From NCBI GenBank assembly GCA_021166775.1, contig JAJPEQ010000006.1, forward strand, positions 248,001 to 312,000: DNA of 64,000 nt, written 5' to 3'. Shown piece by piece: positions 25,377 through 34,859 of this stretch. The position numbers and the translations under genes were made by a program. Under the pieces are notes generated by a model. It had not been told where the DNA came from. It saw only the letters and a program-made list of their open reading frames with translations, and did not search any database. Position 1 is the stretch's first letter. Each line of letters opens with the position of its first letter. This DNA is from Comamonas sp. (lineage in GTDB: Bacteria; Pseudomonadota; Gammaproteobacteria; Burkholderiales; Burkholderiaceae_C).

Positions 25377-26041
25377 GCGCCGCCGACACCCCCCTGGTCG
25401 AAACGCGCCAGCTGGCACGCCGCTACGGGACGCAGACGGTCTTCGAGAACGTCAGCCTGCAGGTGGCGCGCGGCGAATTCGTCGCCATCGTGGGCGAGTC
25501 GGGAGTAGGCAAATCCACGCTGCTCAACTGCCTGGCGGCGCTCGACACCTGGGACGCGGGCCAGGTACTGTTCGACGGCACCGACCTCACACCGCTGGAC
25601 GACACCGCGCGCGCCCTCTGGCGGCGCGCACACGTCGGCTTTGTGTTCCAGGCGTTTCACGTGCTGCCCCATCTGACCGTGGCGCAGAACGTCGCGCTGC
25701 CGCTGATGCTGCTGGGGCGCCACGAGGACGTCCAAGTTCAGCGCATGCTCGCCGCCGTCGGCCTCGCGGGCCTGGCCGGGCGGCTGCCGCAGCAGCTCAG
25801 CGGCGGCCAGCTGCAGCGCGTGGCCATCGCCCGCGCGCTGGTGCACCGCCCGCCGCTGCTGCTCGCGGACGAGCCCACCGGCAACCTCGATCCCGACACC
25901 GCGGCGCGCATCCTCGATCTGCTGACCCGACAGACACGCGAGTGCAAGGCGGCGCTGGTGTTGGTCAGCCATACGGCCGGCGTGACCGCCTGCGCCGACC
26001 GTGTGCTGCATCTTTCAAAAACCGGGGTCCGTGGCGGCTGA
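25373..26041 (+). CDS. LolD/AttE-like ABC transporter ATPase
   Basis: A 222-residue ABC ATPase of the MacB/LolD/FtsE group: Walker [33 protein letters not shown] (Q-loop region), signature [16 protein letters not shown], Walker [13 protein letters not shown], and the switch His in VLVSHTAG. Such ATPases drive mechanotransmission by FtsX-like permeases that act on lipids or lipoproteins at the inner membrane. The large FtsX-type permease gene starts 685 bases downstream, with hsp20 inserted between on the other strand. The ATG (25373) overlaps the miaA stop (ATGA). Confidence 0.88.
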   Translation: MSAADTPLVETRQLARRYGTQTVFENVSLQVARGEFVAIVGESGVGKSTLLNCLAALDTWDAGQVLFDGTDLTPLDDTARALWRRAHVGFVFQAFHVLPHLTVAQNVALPLMLLGRHEDVQVQRMLAAVGLAGLAGRLPQQLSGGQLQRVAIARALVHRPPLLLADEPTGNLDPDTAARILDLLTRQTRECKAALVLVSHTAGVTACADRVLHLSKTGVRGG

Positions 26042-26117
26042 CAGGCTGCAAGCTCCCCTCACGCCGCTCACCTTCAGCAGCTGAGGCAGGGCCTCACCCG
26101 CGCGCCTGAAAAGCAGC

Positions 26118-26156
26118 AAAAACGACGGGCCCTGGCGCAAGTCAGCGACAGGGCCC
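26118..26156 (-). terminator. Intrinsic terminator of hsp20
   Basis: GGGCCCTG (26127-26134) and CAGGGCCC (26149-26156) form a perfect eight-pair stem. On the minus strand it is followed within four bases by five T (26118-26122). It starts 24 bases after the hsp20 stop. Confidence 0.8.
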
Positions 26157-26179
26157 ACGGTTGACGGGCAGGACGGCGT

Positions 26180-26608
26180 TTATTCCACCGCGAGGCGCTG
26201 CGCCTTGCCTTCGAGCTTCTTGGGCAGCGTCAGGATCAGCACGCCGTTTTCGTACTTGGCCTTGGCCTTGGCTGCGTCGACCTCCATCGGCAGCTGGAAG
26301 CTGCGCGCGACCGAGCCGAAGTAGCGCTCGCTGCGCAGCACCTTCTCGCCCTCCTTCTTCTCGTCGTGCTGCTGCACCTCGGCGCGCAGCGTCACCACCG
26401 CACCGTCGATCGACACCTGGATGTCCTCCTTGGACACGCCCGGCAGTTCGGCCTGTACGCTGTAGCCAGCGTCATCCTCCTTCACGTCGAAGCGGATCTG
26501 CGACGGCTGCGGCAGGGCGTCGCCATGCAACGGCCGCACGTAAAAGGCAGGGGCCACATCACGGAAAAAATCGTCAAGCAGATTGCCACGGGTCATCAGC
26601 GAGTTCAT
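26180..26608 (-). CDS. Small heat-shock protein, Hsp20 / alpha-crystallin family
   Basis: A 142-residue ATP-independent holdase chaperone. The N-terminal arm MNSLMTRGNLLDDFFRDVAP is followed by the alpha-crystallin domain (about residues 38-130) with FDVKEDDAGYSVQAELPGVS, the A-x-x-x-n-G-v-L motif as YENGVLILTLPK, and a short tail. The C-terminal I-x-I motif is not evident (tail KAQRLAVE). The ATG at 26608 follows AGGAGT by six bases. The gene has its own sigma-32-like promoter and terminator and lies on the strand opposite to its ABC-transporter neighbours. Confidence 0.92.
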   Translation of the reverse strand: MNSLMTRGNLLDDFFRDVAPAFYVRPLHGDALPQPSQIRFDVKEDDAGYSVQAELPGVSKEDIQVSIDGAVVTLRAEVQQHDEKKEGEKVLRSERYFGSVARSFQLPMEVDAAKAKAKYENGVLILTLPKKLEGKAQRLAVE

Positions 26609-26657
26609 GGTCTTACTCCTCATGTTGCATTGCGCCGCCTCGTGCGGCATACCTTGT

Positions 26658-26685
26658 ACATGTGCACCGCGCGCCAGGTTTCAAG
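26658..26685 (-). promoter_or_regulatory. Sigma-32 (heat-shock) promoter candidate of hsp20
   Basis: On the minus strand a perfect CTTGAAA -35 (26679-26685) is followed after 13 bases by GCACATGT (26658-26665), which matches the sigma-32 -10 CCCCATNT at five of its seven defined positions. The predicted start lies about 42 bases before the hsp20 ATG. The position, spacing and gene fit heat-shock control. Confidence 0.65.
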
Positions 26686-26725
26686 ACCTCACCCGGCGCT
26701 GGCACTGCACCGACAATCGCAGACC

Positions 26726-29299
26726 ATGCGCGAGCTGTTTTTCACGTTCTCCTGGCAGGACCTGCGCCAGCACCCCTGGCGCAGCCTCGCGGCCGCCCTG
26801 GCCGTGATGCTGGGGGTGGCGCTGGGGCTGGCGGTGCACCTGATCAACGCCAGCGCGTTGACCGAATTCGCGCAGGCCACCCAGGCCATCAATGGCCAGA
26901 GCGACGTCCAGCTGCGCGCGCGCCAGGGACTGCTGCCGCAGCGATTTTTCGCTGCGGTGGCTGCCCAGCCGCTGGTGGCGCAGGCCAATCCGGTGCTGGA
27001 GGCGACGGTGCAGGCCTTCACCGAGGCGGGCCACGAGGTGACGCTGCATCTCACGGGCGCCGACGCGCTGCAGCTGCCCGCCACCGCACCGGCGCTCATG
27101 CCCCGCCCCTGGCCCGGCAGCGCGCGCCTGGTCATGCTGGCGCCCGACGCCCTCTTCCTGAACGCCAGCGCACGCAAGGCGCTGCATCTGGCGGATGGCC
27201 CGGCGGTGGTGCAGCTGCAGATCGGGCTCAGGCGCACCGCTGTGCAGGTGGCAGGCAGCGTCCCGGCCACCGGGCAGCCCGTGGGCGTGATGGACATCGG
27301 CGCCGCGCAAGACCTGCTGGGGCTCGATGGCTGGCTCACACGCATCGACGTGCGGCTGCGCCCGGGCGCGGACAAGGCCGCGCTGGAACAAGCGCTCGAT
27401 GCACATCCGGACACCGCCGCCCGGCTCCTGTCGACCACGCCGCGCAACAGCATCACACAGGCCGATCAACTCTCGCGCGCCTACCGTGTGAATCTGACGG
27501 CGCTCGCGCTCGTGGCCCTGTTCACGGGCGCCTACCTTGTCTACTCCGTGCTGGCGCTGGCACTGGCGCGCAGGCTGCCGCAATTTGCCCTGCTCGGCGT
27601 GCTGGGCGCCACGCCGCGCCAGCGCCTGATGCTCATGCTGGGCGAAGCCGGCACGCTGGGCCTGATCGGCGCCGTGGCCGGCGTACTGCTGGGCACGCTG
27701 CTCGCCTGGGCCGCGCTGCGCCTGGCCGGGGGCGACCTGGGAGGCGGCTATTTCTCGGCCACATCGCGGCTGCACTGGAGCGGGGGCGCCGCGCTCGGCT
27801 ACACACTTCTGGGCCTGGCCGCCGCCCTGGCCGGAGGCTGGTGGCCCGCGCGCCAGGCCCGGGAGCTGGCGCCCGCACAGGCGCTCAAGGGGCTGGGCCT
27901 GGCCCTGACGCGCGGCAACGCGCGGCTGGCGCTGGGCGGCCTGCTGCTGCTGGCCGCCAGCGCGCTGCTGGCGCTGCTGCCGCCGGTGCTGGGCATCCCC
28001 ATCGCGGCCTACCTGTCGGTGGCCCTGCTGCTGATCGGCGGCATCGCGCTGCTGCCCTGGCCCGTTGAAGTCTTGCTCGGCGCCGCAAGACCTCTGGTCG
28101 CGCAGCGGGCCTTGCCCATGCTGGCGATGGAACGTGCCCTGCGCACGCGCGGCGCGGCGGCGGCCACCATTGGTGGCGTGGTGGCCGCGCTCAGCCTCGC
28201 GGTCGCGCTCACGGTGATGGTGGCGAGCTTTCGTGGCTCGGTGCAGCACTGGCTGGACGCCATGCTGCCCGCGCCCCTGTACGTTCGCGCCAGCGGCCAG
28301 CTCAAGGGCGACGACGGGGCCGTCTTCACGCAAGACCTGGTGAACGACATCCGGCGGCTGCCCGGCCTCTCGAAGCTGCAGGCCTCGCGCAGCAGCAGTG
28401 TGCAGCTGAGCGCCACCCAGCCGGCGCTGGCCATCCTGGCGCGCCCCCTCGGAGACCACCCCGAACGCAGCCTGCCCCTGGTCGGCGAGCCACTGCCGGT
28501 GCCGGCCGGGCGCATCGCGCTGTACGTGAGCGAAGCCGTGCTCGATCTGCACGGCGTTCACTTGGGAGACGGTTGGCCCGAATTTTCCAAGGCGTTTCGC
28601 CATGAAAGCCTCTCCAATCAAGCGCAGGAAGCACCTTTTTTCATAGCAGGCGTGTGGCGCGACTACGTCCGCCAGACGGGTGCCGTCGCGATGAGACGCT
28701 CGGATTTCATCGACCTGACGGGCGACACCCGGGCCAGTGATCTGGCTCTGTGGCCCGCGCCCGGCACCGACCTGGGCACGCTGCGCGAGGCGATCATGGC
28801 GTTGGCTCGCGCGCAGGGCGCCGCCTCCGGCGCACTGGAATTCACCCGCACCGACGTGATCCGCCAGCGCTCGCTCGCGCTGTTTGACCGCAGCTTCGCC
28901 GTGACCTACTGGCTGCAGGCGGTGGCCATTGCCATCGGCATGTTCGGCGTGGCCGCCAGCCTCTCGGCGCAGGTGCTGGCGCGGCGCAAGGAGTTCGGTC
29001 TGCTCACGCACCTGGGACTCACGCGCCGGCAGATCCTCAGCGTCGTGACGGGCGAAGGCGTGGCCTGGACGGCCGTGGGCGCCGTCGTCGGCACGTTGCT
29101 GGGCCTGGCCGTGGCGCTGGTGCTGGTGCGCGTGGTCAACCCGCAGAGCTTTCACTGGAGCATGGACCTGGCCGTCCCCTGGCCGCGCCTGGGCCTGCTG
29201 GCCGGTGCGGTGGTCCTGGCCGGCGGCATCACCGCGCTGTTGGCCGGGCGCTCGGCCGCCAGCCATGATGCGGTGCTCGCCGTCAAGGAAGACTGGTAG
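26726..29299 (+). CDS. Large FtsX/MacB-type ABC transporter permease (AttG/YbbP-like)
   Basis: An 857-residue inner-membrane protein. It has a transmembrane helix near the N-terminus ([21 protein letters not shown]), a periplasmic MacB_PCD-like domain of about 200 residues, a first FtsX set of helices (about 250-400), further helices, a second periplasmic domain (about 490-700), and a last FtsX set ([20 protein letters not shown] to the C-terminus). This 10-helix, two-periplasmic-domain layout is that of permeases moving lipids or lipoproteins. The stretch about 615-645 is coded by a probable repeat copy and looks unrelated to the surrounding fold. Its ATPase partner is likely the 25373 gene. 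It is followed at 20 bases by the PLP enzyme gene. Confidence 0.87.
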   Translation: MRELFFTFSWQDLRQHPWRSLAAALAVMLGVALGLAVHLINASALTEFAQATQAINGQSDVQLRARQGLLPQRFFAAVAAQPLVAQANPVLEATVQAFTEAGHEVTLHLTGADALQLPATAPALMPRPWPGSARLVMLAPDALFLNASARKALHLADGPAVVQLQIGLRRTAVQVAGSVPATGQPVGVMDIGAAQDLLGLDGWLTRIDVRLRPGADKAALEQALDAHPDTAARLLSTTPRNSITQADQLSRAYRVNLTALALVALFTGAYLVYSVLALALARRLPQFALLGVLGATPRQRLMLMLGEAGTLGLIGAVAGVLLGTLLAWAALRLAGGDLGGGYFSATSRLHWSGGAALGYTLLGLAAALAGGWWPARQARELAPAQALKGLGLALTRGNARLALGGLLLLAASALLALLPPVLGIPIAAYLSVALLLIGGIALLPWPVEVLLGAARPLVAQRALPMLAMERALRTRGAAAATIGGVVAALSLAVALTVMVASFRGSVQHWLDAMLPAPLYVRASGQLKGDDGAVFTQDLVNDIRRLPGLSKLQASRSSSVQLSATQPALAILARPLGDHPERSLPLVGEPLPVPAGRIALYVSEAVLDLHGVHLGDGWPEFSKAFRHESLSNQAQEAPFFIAGVWRDYVRQTGAVAMRRSDFIDLTGDTRASDLALWPAPGTDLGTLREAIMALARAQGAASGALEFTRTDVIRQRSLALFDRSFAVTYWLQAVAIAIGMFGVAASLSAQVLARRKEFGLLTHLGLTRRQILSVVTGEGVAWTAVGAVVGTLLGLAVALVLVRVVNPQSFHWSMDLAVPWPRLGLLAGAVVLAGGITALLAGRSAASHDAVLAVKEDW
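28580..28650 (+). repeat. Probable degenerate repeat copy 3, inside the FtsX-type permease
   Basis: The right half (TCTCCAATCAAGCGCAGGAA then GCACCTTTTTTCATAGCAGG) follows the repeat's right-half pattern with its AAGCGC box and T run; the left half is too diverged to align surely. Composition here is less GC-rich than the flanking codons. Confidence 0.4.
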
Positions 29300-29319
29300 C
29301 TGATCCACAATCGACGCCC

Positions 29320-30393
29320 ATGACCGAACCCGAAGCCGCTTTCCACCGCGACCCCTGGCTGCACCAGGCGATTGCCCGCATCGAAGCCGATTACCAGCGC
29401 AGCGCCGACACGCACCTCATCGCGCTGCCGCTGCCCGCGTTTTCCGATGCCGGGATCGATCTGTACCTGAAGGACGAATCAACCCACCCCACGGGCAGCC
29501 TCAAGCACCGCCTGGCGCGCTCGCTGTTCCTGTACGCGCTGTGCAACCGCTGGATCCACGAGAGCTCGACCGTGGTGGAGGCCTCCAGCGGCTCCACCGC
29601 CGTGAGCGAGGCCTACTTCGCCCGGCTGCTCGGCCTGCCTTTCATCGCCGTGATGCCGCGCAGCACCTCGGCCGAAAAAATCGCATTGATCGAATTCCAT
29701 GGCGGCCGCTGCCACTTCGTCGAAAGCGCCCCTGCGATGTACGACGCGGCCCGTGCGCTGGCGCGGGAGACGGGTGGCCACTACATGGATCAGTTCACCT
29801 ACGCCGAACGTGCCACTGACTGGCGCGGCAACAACAATATCGCCGAGAGCATGTTCGTCCAGATGCAGCGCGAGCGCCACCCGGTGCCGCGCTGGATCGT
29901 GGTGGGCGCGGGCACCGGCGGAACCAGCGCCACCATCGGCCGCTACGTGCACTACCAGCGCCACGCCACCCGCCTGTGCGTGGCCGACCCGGCCGGCTCG
30001 GTCTTCGCCGACTACTGGCGCTCGGGCGACATCACACTCACGGCGCCCGGTTCGCACATCGAAGGCATCGGCCGCCCGCGCGTGGAGCCCAGCTTTATCC
30101 GCCACCTGATCGACCGCATGGAGGCGGTAGCGGACGTTGAATCGATCGCCTGCATGCGCGAACTCTCGCGCCTGCTCGGGCGGCGCGTGGGCCCATCCAC
30201 CGGCACCAACTTCGCCGCCATGCTGCGCCTGGCTGATGAAATGAAAAAGAGCGGTGAAACCGGCTCCATCCTCTCACTGCTGTGCGACGCGGGCGAACGC
30301 TACCTGCACAGCTACCACAACCCGGGGTGGGTGGCCGAACACGTCGGCGATTGCACGGTCGCGCAAGCCGGCACCCAGGCGCGGCTCGCCTGA
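29320..30393 (+). CDS. PLP-dependent cysteine synthase/cysteine desulfhydrase-like enzyme (Cds1-type)
   Basis: A 357-residue fold-type II PLP enzyme. The Schiff-base Lys is K62 in [11 protein letters not shown]; the substrate loop is [20 protein letters not shown] and the phosphate cup is [14 protein letters not shown]. The last residues around [17 protein letters not shown] are as in cysteine synthases and Cds1-type L-cysteine desulfhydrases. It probably acts on L-cysteine or O-acetylserine. The sequence around K62 resembles mycobacterial Cds1 more than CysK or CysM. It lies between the permease and the AttH-like gene with tight spacing (20 bases before, TGATG overlap after), which suggests co-transcription rather than chance. 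Confidence 0.8.
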   Translation: MTEPEAAFHRDPWLHQAIARIEADYQRSADTHLIALPLPAFSDAGIDLYLKDESTHPTGSLKHRLARSLFLYALCNRWIHESSTVVEASSGSTAVSEAYFARLLGLPFIAVMPRSTSAEKIALIEFHGGRCHFVESAPAMYDAARALARETGGHYMDQFTYAERATDWRGNNNIAESMFVQMQRERHPVPRWIVVGAGTGGTSATIGRYVHYQRHATRLCVADPAGSVFADYWRSGDITLTAPGSHIEGIGRPRVEPSFIRHLIDRMEAVADVESIACMRELSRLLGRRVGPSTGTNFAAMLRLADEMKKSGETGSILSLLCDAGERYLHSYHNPGWVAEHVGDCTVAQAGTQARLA

Positions 30394-31484
30394 TGCGCCG
30401 CCGCCACGCGCTGCTGGCCCTGGCGGCTGCCGGCGCGCAGCGCGCGGCATGGCCCGCCCCCGTCGGCGAGCTGCGCTTTCCGCGCGACCACGGCAGCCAC
30501 CCGACGTGGGCCACCGAGTGGTGGTATCTCACCGGGCAGGTGCGGGCCGAAGGTGCGCTCTGGGGCTTTCAGATGACCTTCTTTCGCTCGCGCGTGGACA
30601 TCGCAGCGCACATGCGCTCCGCGTTCGCCGCGCGCCAACTGCTCTTCGCGCATGCGGCGCTCACCGACCTGCGAGGCCGGCGCCTGCTGCACGATCAACG
30701 CATCGCGCGCGAAGGTTTCGGCGTGGCGCAGGCGAGCGAGCAGGACACGGCCATTCGCCTGCAGGACTGGTCGCTCACCCGCGAGGATGCACCGGTGCCC
30801 GGCCACAGCCGCTACCGCATCGAAGCGACCGCGCAGGGTTTTTCGCTGCAACTGCAGGCCACGAGCACCCAGCCCGTACTGCTGCAGGGCGAGCACGGCA
30901 TCTCGCGCAAGGGACCCGAGCCTGCTCAGTCCAGCTGGTACACGAGCCAGCCCCAACTGGCCGTCACAGGCCACATCACGCTGGGCCACACGCGCATGCC
31001 GGTTCAGGCCGGCCAGCCGTGGGACAACCGCGCCTGGATGGATCACGAATGGAGCGAGGCGCTCATGCACCCCGACGCCGTGGGCTGGGACTGGATCGGC
31101 ATGAATCTGCGCGACGGCGGCGCGCTCACCGCTTTCGTGCTGCGACGCCTGGACGGCAGCGCGCTTTGGGCCGGAGGCTCTTTCAGGCCCTCCGCCAACG
31201 CGCCCGCGCGGATTTTTGGTGCCGGCGACGTGCGCTTCACACCGCAGCGCCTGTGGACCAGCGCTGACAGCGGCGCCCGCTACCCCGTTCGGTGGCAGAT
31301 CGATACCCCTATGGGACGCTACGACGTGCACGCCCTGCTCGATGATCAGGAGCTCGACAGCAGCGCCTCCACCGGCGCCATCTACTGGGAAGGTCTGAGC
31401 GTGCTGCGCAACGCGGGCGGCGAGGAAATCGGACGGGGTTATCTCGAAATGACTGGCTACGCCACGCCGTTGCGGCTGCGATAG
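30393..31484 (+). CDS. AttH/CrtC-type lipocalin-like protein
   Basis: A 363-residue protein of the AttH/hydroxyneurosporene-synthase-like family (double lipocalin fold). Recognisable blocks are HPTWATEWWYLTGQV near the N-terminus, WGFQMTFFRSRV, LLFAHAALTDL, and in the second half AWMDHEWSEALMHPDAVGWDWIGMNL. The N-terminus [21 protein letters not shown] could be a short signal sequence. In other Proteobacteria such genes sit with an ATPase and an FtsX-type permease (AttE, AttG) and are thought to bind a lipid-like ligand. The same trio is present here. The start overlaps the PLP gene stop (TGATG). Confidence 0.85.
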   Translation: MRRRHALLALAAAGAQRAAWPAPVGELRFPRDHGSHPTWATEWWYLTGQVRAEGALWGFQMTFFRSRVDIAAHMRSAFAARQLLFAHAALTDLRGRRLLHDQRIAREGFGVAQASEQDTAIRLQDWSLTREDAPVPGHSRYRIEATAQGFSLQLQATSTQPVLLQGEHGISRKGPEPAQSSWYTSQPQLAVTGHITLGHTRMPVQAGQPWDNRAWMDHEWSEALMHPDAVGWDWIGMNLRDGGALTAFVLRRLDGSALWAGGSFRPSANAPARIFGAGDVRFTPQRLWTSADSGARYPVRWQIDTPMGRYDVHALLDDQELDSSASTGAIYWEGLSVLRNAGGEEIGRGYLEMTGYATPLRLR

Positions 31485-31541
31485 GGCTCCGCCGTGCCAG
31501 CCACGGCACGCATCCCGCCACCGTGATGCGCACCCCCGATG

Positions 31542-31578
31542 AAAAAACCGCCAGAGCCTTGAATTCCGGCTCTGGCGG
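31542..31578 (-). terminator. Intrinsic terminator of the Liv operon with three binding proteins
   Basis: CCGCCAGAGCC and GGCTCTGGCGG make a perfect 11-pair stem, loop of nine, followed on the minus strand by six T (31542-31547). It lies just beyond the livM stop at 31603. Confidence 0.92.
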
Positions 31579-31602
31579 GAGGCCACGAAGAAGCCAGGAG
31601 AT

Positions 31603-32607
31603 TCACGAAGTACCGCCACCCCCACCACCACGCGGACGCTGCAGCCAGGCGATCAGCTCGCCCATGATGCCGCGGCGGAACGCCAGCGTGCAGATCACGA
31701 AAATCAGGCCAGTGACCATGGTGACGGAGCCCCCTATGGTGCTGAACCACGCCACGCTGGTCAGGTCGGCAAGCCAGGTGCCGAAGTCGCCAATCTTGTT
31801 TTCCAGCAACTCGATCACCATCGCGCCCACCAGCGGGCCGCTCAGCGTGCCCATACCGCCCACCAACGCCATCAGAACGACGTTGCCGGACATGGTCCAG
31901 TGCACGTCGGACAGTGAAGCAAAGCCCATCACCAGCGTCTTGAGCGACCCGGCCAGACCCGAGAGCGCCGCCGAGATGATGAAGGCGACGAGCTTGAAGC
32001 GATCCGTGTCATAGCCCAGCGAAATGGCGCGCGGTTCGTTCTCCTTGATGCCCTTGAGCACCTGGCCGAACGGCGAATGGATGATGCGCATGATGAGCCA
32101 GAACGCCGCCGCCGTGATCGTCAGCGCCACGAAATACATGGTCAGATCGTTGCTCAGATCGAGCACGCCGAACAGCTTGCCGCGCGGCACGCCCTGCAAG
32201 CCATCTTCACCCCCGGTGAACTTCAGTTGCAGAGCCGCGAAATAGACCATCTGCGCCAGCGCCAGAGTAATCATCGTGGCGTAGATGCCCTGACGCCGGA
32301 TCGTGAGCGTACCCATGATCCAGCCCAGCAGCGCGCCGCACAGCGTGCCCGCCAGCAGACCGAGCTCGGGCGTGAGGCCCCAGACCTTCACCGCGTGACC
32401 CGCGATATAGGCCGAGCCTCCCAGAAATGCCGCATGGCCGAAGGAGAGCAGGCCGGTGTAGCCCAGCAGCAGGTTGAACGCGGCCGCAAAAAGTGCAAAG
32501 CACAGCAGCTTCATCACGAACACCGGGTAGGCACCGAAGAAAGGCGCCACGATCAGGACCAGCAAGAGCAGCCCGTAACCCACAGGGGTAAATTTCTTGA
32601 TATTCAT
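31603..32607 (-). CDS. livM: ABC transporter permease LivM (second Liv system)
   Basis: A 334-residue inner-membrane permease. LivM blocks are FAAAFNLLLGYTGLLSFGHAAF, LTIRRQGIYATMITLALAQMVYF and the coupling region FGQVLKGIKENEPRAISLGYDTD. The start is the ATG at 32607 with AGGGG nine bases upstream; a GTG two codons earlier is possible. It is the last gene of the livG-F-K-K-K-H-M operon and is followed by a strong terminator. The last few residues are Gly-rich (PRGGGGGGTS), unusual and probably of no consequence. Confidence 0.9.
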   Translation of the reverse strand: MNIKKFTPVGYGLLLLVLIVAPFFGAYPVFVMKLLCFALFAAAFNLLLGYTGLLSFGHAAFLGGSAYIAGHAVKVWGLTPELGLLAGTLCGALLGWIMGTLTIRRQGIYATMITLALAQMVYFAALQLKFTGGEDGLQGVPRGKLFGVLDLSNDLTMYFVALTITAAAFWLIMRIIHSPFGQVLKGIKENEPRAISLGYDTDRFKLVAFIISAALSGLAGSLKTLVMGFASLSDVHWTMSGNVVLMALVGGMGTLSGPLVGAMVIELLENKIGDFGTWLADLTSVAWFSTIGGSVTMVTGLIFVICTLAFRRGIMGELIAWLQRPRGGGGGGTS

Positions 32608-32626
32608 TTGCACGTGCCCCTGCTTC

Positions 32627-33511
32627 TCACTTTTCCTTGCCGAACAGCCCGGCCGGGCGCACCAGCAGCACGATGGCCATGATGATGAAAACCACCGTTG
32701 ACGAAGCTTCGGGGTAGAACACTTTGGTGAAACCCTCGATCACCCCCAGCCCCAGACCGGTGAGGATGGACCCCATGATGGAGCCCATGCCGCCGATCAC
32801 CACTACCGCGAACACGAGGATGATGAGGTGCTGCCCCATGAGGGGCGTCACCTGATAGACCGGCGCGGCCAGCACGCCGGCAAACGCCGCCAGTGCCGAG
32901 CCGAAGGCGAAGGTGAGCGTAACCATGACCGGCACGTTGATGCCGAACGCCTCCACCAGCCGCGGGTTCTCCGTGCCCGCGCGCAGATACGCGCCGAGCT
33001 TGGTTCTTTCGATCACATACCATGTGGCGAGGCACACGATGATGGAAGCAAGCACCACCCAGGCGCGGTAGTTCGGCAGCATCATGAAGCCGAGATCGGT
33101 CGCACCCTGCAGCAGATCGGGCGTGTCGTACCCCAGGCCCGAGACGCCATAGATCGAGCGGAACACCCCCTCGATCAGCAGCGTCAGGCCCAGTGTGAGC
33201 AACAGCCCGTAGATGTGGTCGAGCTTGTAGATCCAGCGCAGGAAGAGGCGCTCGAGAATCGCACCGAAGACACCCACCACCAAAGGCGCCACCACCAGCA
33301 TGACCCAGTAGTTGACACCCAGATAGTTCATCGCCATCCAGGTGACCATCGCGCCCAGCATGAACAACGCGCCGTGGGCGAAATTGATCACGTTGAGCAG
33401 GCCGAAGATCACGGCGAGGCCCAGACTCAGGATGGCGTAAAAGGAGCCATTGACCAGCCCCACGAGGAGCTGGCTCATCATGGCCGCCATCGAAATGCCG
33501 AAAATTTCCAT
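32627..33511 (-). CDS. livH: ABC transporter permease LivH (second Liv system)
   Basis: A 294-residue inner-membrane permease with LivH features: QLLVGLVNGSFYAILSLGLAVIFGLL at the N-terminus, INFAHGALFMLGAMV, LLEGVFRSIYG-like middle and the GAYLRAGTENPRLVEAFGIN coupling block. It forms the channel with LivM, whose start is 19 bases downstream. No Shine-Dalgarno is evident at the 33511 ATG; the internal ATG codons of MAAMMSQLL are alternatives, so the first ten residues are uncertain. Confidence 0.9.
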   Translation of the reverse strand: MEIFGISMAAMMSQLLVGLVNGSFYAILSLGLAVIFGLLNVINFAHGALFMLGAMVTWMAMNYLGVNYWVMLVVAPLVVGVFGAILERLFLRWIYKLDHIYGLLLTLGLTLLIEGVFRSIYGVSGLGYDTPDLLQGATDLGFMMLPNYRAWVVLASIIVCLATWYVIERTKLGAYLRAGTENPRLVEAFGINVPVMVTLTFAFGSALAAFAGVLAAPVYQVTPLMGQHLIILVFAVVVIGGMGSIMGSILTGLGLGVIEGFTKVFYPEASSTVVFIIMAIVLLVRPAGLFGKEK

Positions 33512-33560
33512 GGAATGGTGAACAGGTAGTGAGTGGAATCAGGTGCGAATCAAGCGCGGT

Positions 33561-34763
33561 TCACTTCCAGAGCGGGCACTTGCCCTCGGCCTTGGTCGTG
33601 AAGACCTCGGCGCCCGGCAGCTGCTTGACGATTTTGTAGTAATCCCACGCGCCCTTGGATTCGGCGGGTGTCTTGACCTGCACCAGGTACATGTCGTGCT
33701 CGTACAAGCCATCGGGGCGAATGTGGCCCGTCGCGAAGAAGTCTTTCATCTTCATGCCGCGCCAGGTCTCCATGACCTTGTCCGCGTCCGTCGTGCCCGC
33801 GGCCTGCACCGCCTTGAGGTAATTCATCGTGGCGGAGTAGTCGGCCGCCTGAATTTCCGTCGGGCGCTTCTTGACCTTGGCCATGTACTTGTCGGCAAAC
33901 GCGCGCGCTTCGGGGTTCATGTCCCAGTACCAGGACGTGACGAACTGCATGCCCTGCGCGGTCTTGAGCCCGAGGCTGTGAATGTCGCTGAAGAACACCA
34001 GCAGCGGCACCACCTTCATGGTCTTGGAAATGCCGAATTCGTTGGCCGCCTTGATGGCGTTGATGGTGTCTCCGCCGGCATTCGCCAGGGCGAGCACCTG
34101 CGCCTTGGAGTTCTGCGCCTGCAGCAGGAACGAAGAAAAATCGGTCGCATTGAGCGGGTGGCGCACGGTGCCCGCGACCGTGCCGCCCTTCTCCTTCACC
34201 ACGGCGGCCGCGTCGGCTTCCATGGCGTGACCGAACGCGTAGTCGGCCGTCAGGAAGAACCAGCTCTTGCCGCCATTGGCCACCACCGCACCGGCGGAGC
34301 CGCGCGACAGCGCCACGGTGTCGTAGGCGTAGTGCACCGCGTAGGGCGAGCACTGCTCGTTGGTCAGCGCCGAGCTGCCCGCGCCATTGTTGATCATCAC
34401 GCGCTTCTTCTCGGTCGACACCTTGGCCAGCGCCAGCGCAGTGCCCGAGTTGGTGCCGCTGAAGATCATCGTCAGACCATCGGTATCGATCCACTCGCGC
34501 GCCTTGGAGGCCGCCAAATCGGGTTTGTTCTGGTGGTCAAAGCTCATCATCTCGATGGGCTTGCCCAGCACCTTGCCGCCGAAGTCATCGATGGCCATCT
34601 GGATCGCGGTGGCGGCGTCCTTGCCCTCCAGGTCGGCGTAGAGGCTGGAGAGATCGGAGATGTAGCCGATCTTGACCTTGTCCTGCGCGTGCGCCTGCAT
34701 GGCGCTCGCCATGAGGCCGACGGCCCCGAGGGCCACGGCCAGCTTGGTGAATCTGTTCTTCAT
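33561..34763 (-). CDS. livK: Liv-type periplasmic substrate-binding protein, third tandem copy
   Basis: A 400-residue precursor with a cleavable signal (MKNRFTKLAVALGAVGLMAS, cut after AQAHA) and a type I periplasmic binding fold of the LivJ/LivK group (KIGYISDLSSLYADLEGKDA at the mature start). The blocks NNGAGSSALTNEQCSPYAVH and DYAFGHAMEADAAAVVKEKG are shared with the other two copies; all three end in CxLWK or CPLWK. It delivers substrate to LivHM. The first domain residues likely to set specificity differ between copies (DAATAIQM here, NGALAIQM in the others). A GGAG site precedes the ATG. Confidence 0.9.
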   Translation of the reverse strand: MKNRFTKLAVALGAVGLMASAMQAHAQDKVKIGYISDLSSLYADLEGKDAATAIQMAIDDFGGKVLGKPIEMMSFDHQNKPDLAASKAREWIDTDGLTMIFSGTNSGTALALAKVSTEKKRVMINNGAGSSALTNEQCSPYAVHYAYDTVALSRGSAGAVVANGGKSWFFLTADYAFGHAMEADAAAVVKEKGGTVAGTVRHPLNATDFSSFLLQAQNSKAQVLALANAGGDTINAIKAANEFGISKTMKVVPLLVFFSDIHSLGLKTAQGMQFVTSWYWDMNPEARAFADKYMAKVKKRPTEIQAADYSATMNYLKAVQAAGTTDADKVMETWRGMKMKDFFATGHIRPDGLYEHDMYLVQVKTPAESKGAWDYYKIVKQLPGAEVFTTKAEGKCPLWK

Positions 34764-34809
34764 TGCCTGTCTCCTTCTTGGTTTCACGAGCACATGCTCA
34801 TCATCGCAA

Positions 34810-34824
34810 CCCGCGGCACGCGGG
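34810..34824 (-). other. Short GC hairpin between second and third livK copies
   Basis: CCCGCG and CGCGGG with a three-base loop lie in the 96-base gap between the genes. A comparable hairpin (GGCGCG/CGCGCC, 36116-36132) lies in the other livK-livK gap. With no T run these may protect mRNA ends or set expression ratios rather than terminate. Confidence 0.35.
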
Positions 34825-34859
34825 CACGCTCATGGCGCACCCACGTGCGCGCAGTCAGC

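Noticed and set aside
26681-29308. An 875-residue open frame on the minus strand
   Set aside because: It is antisense to the FtsX-type permease and shows low-complexity Gln/Arg/His composition with no domain.
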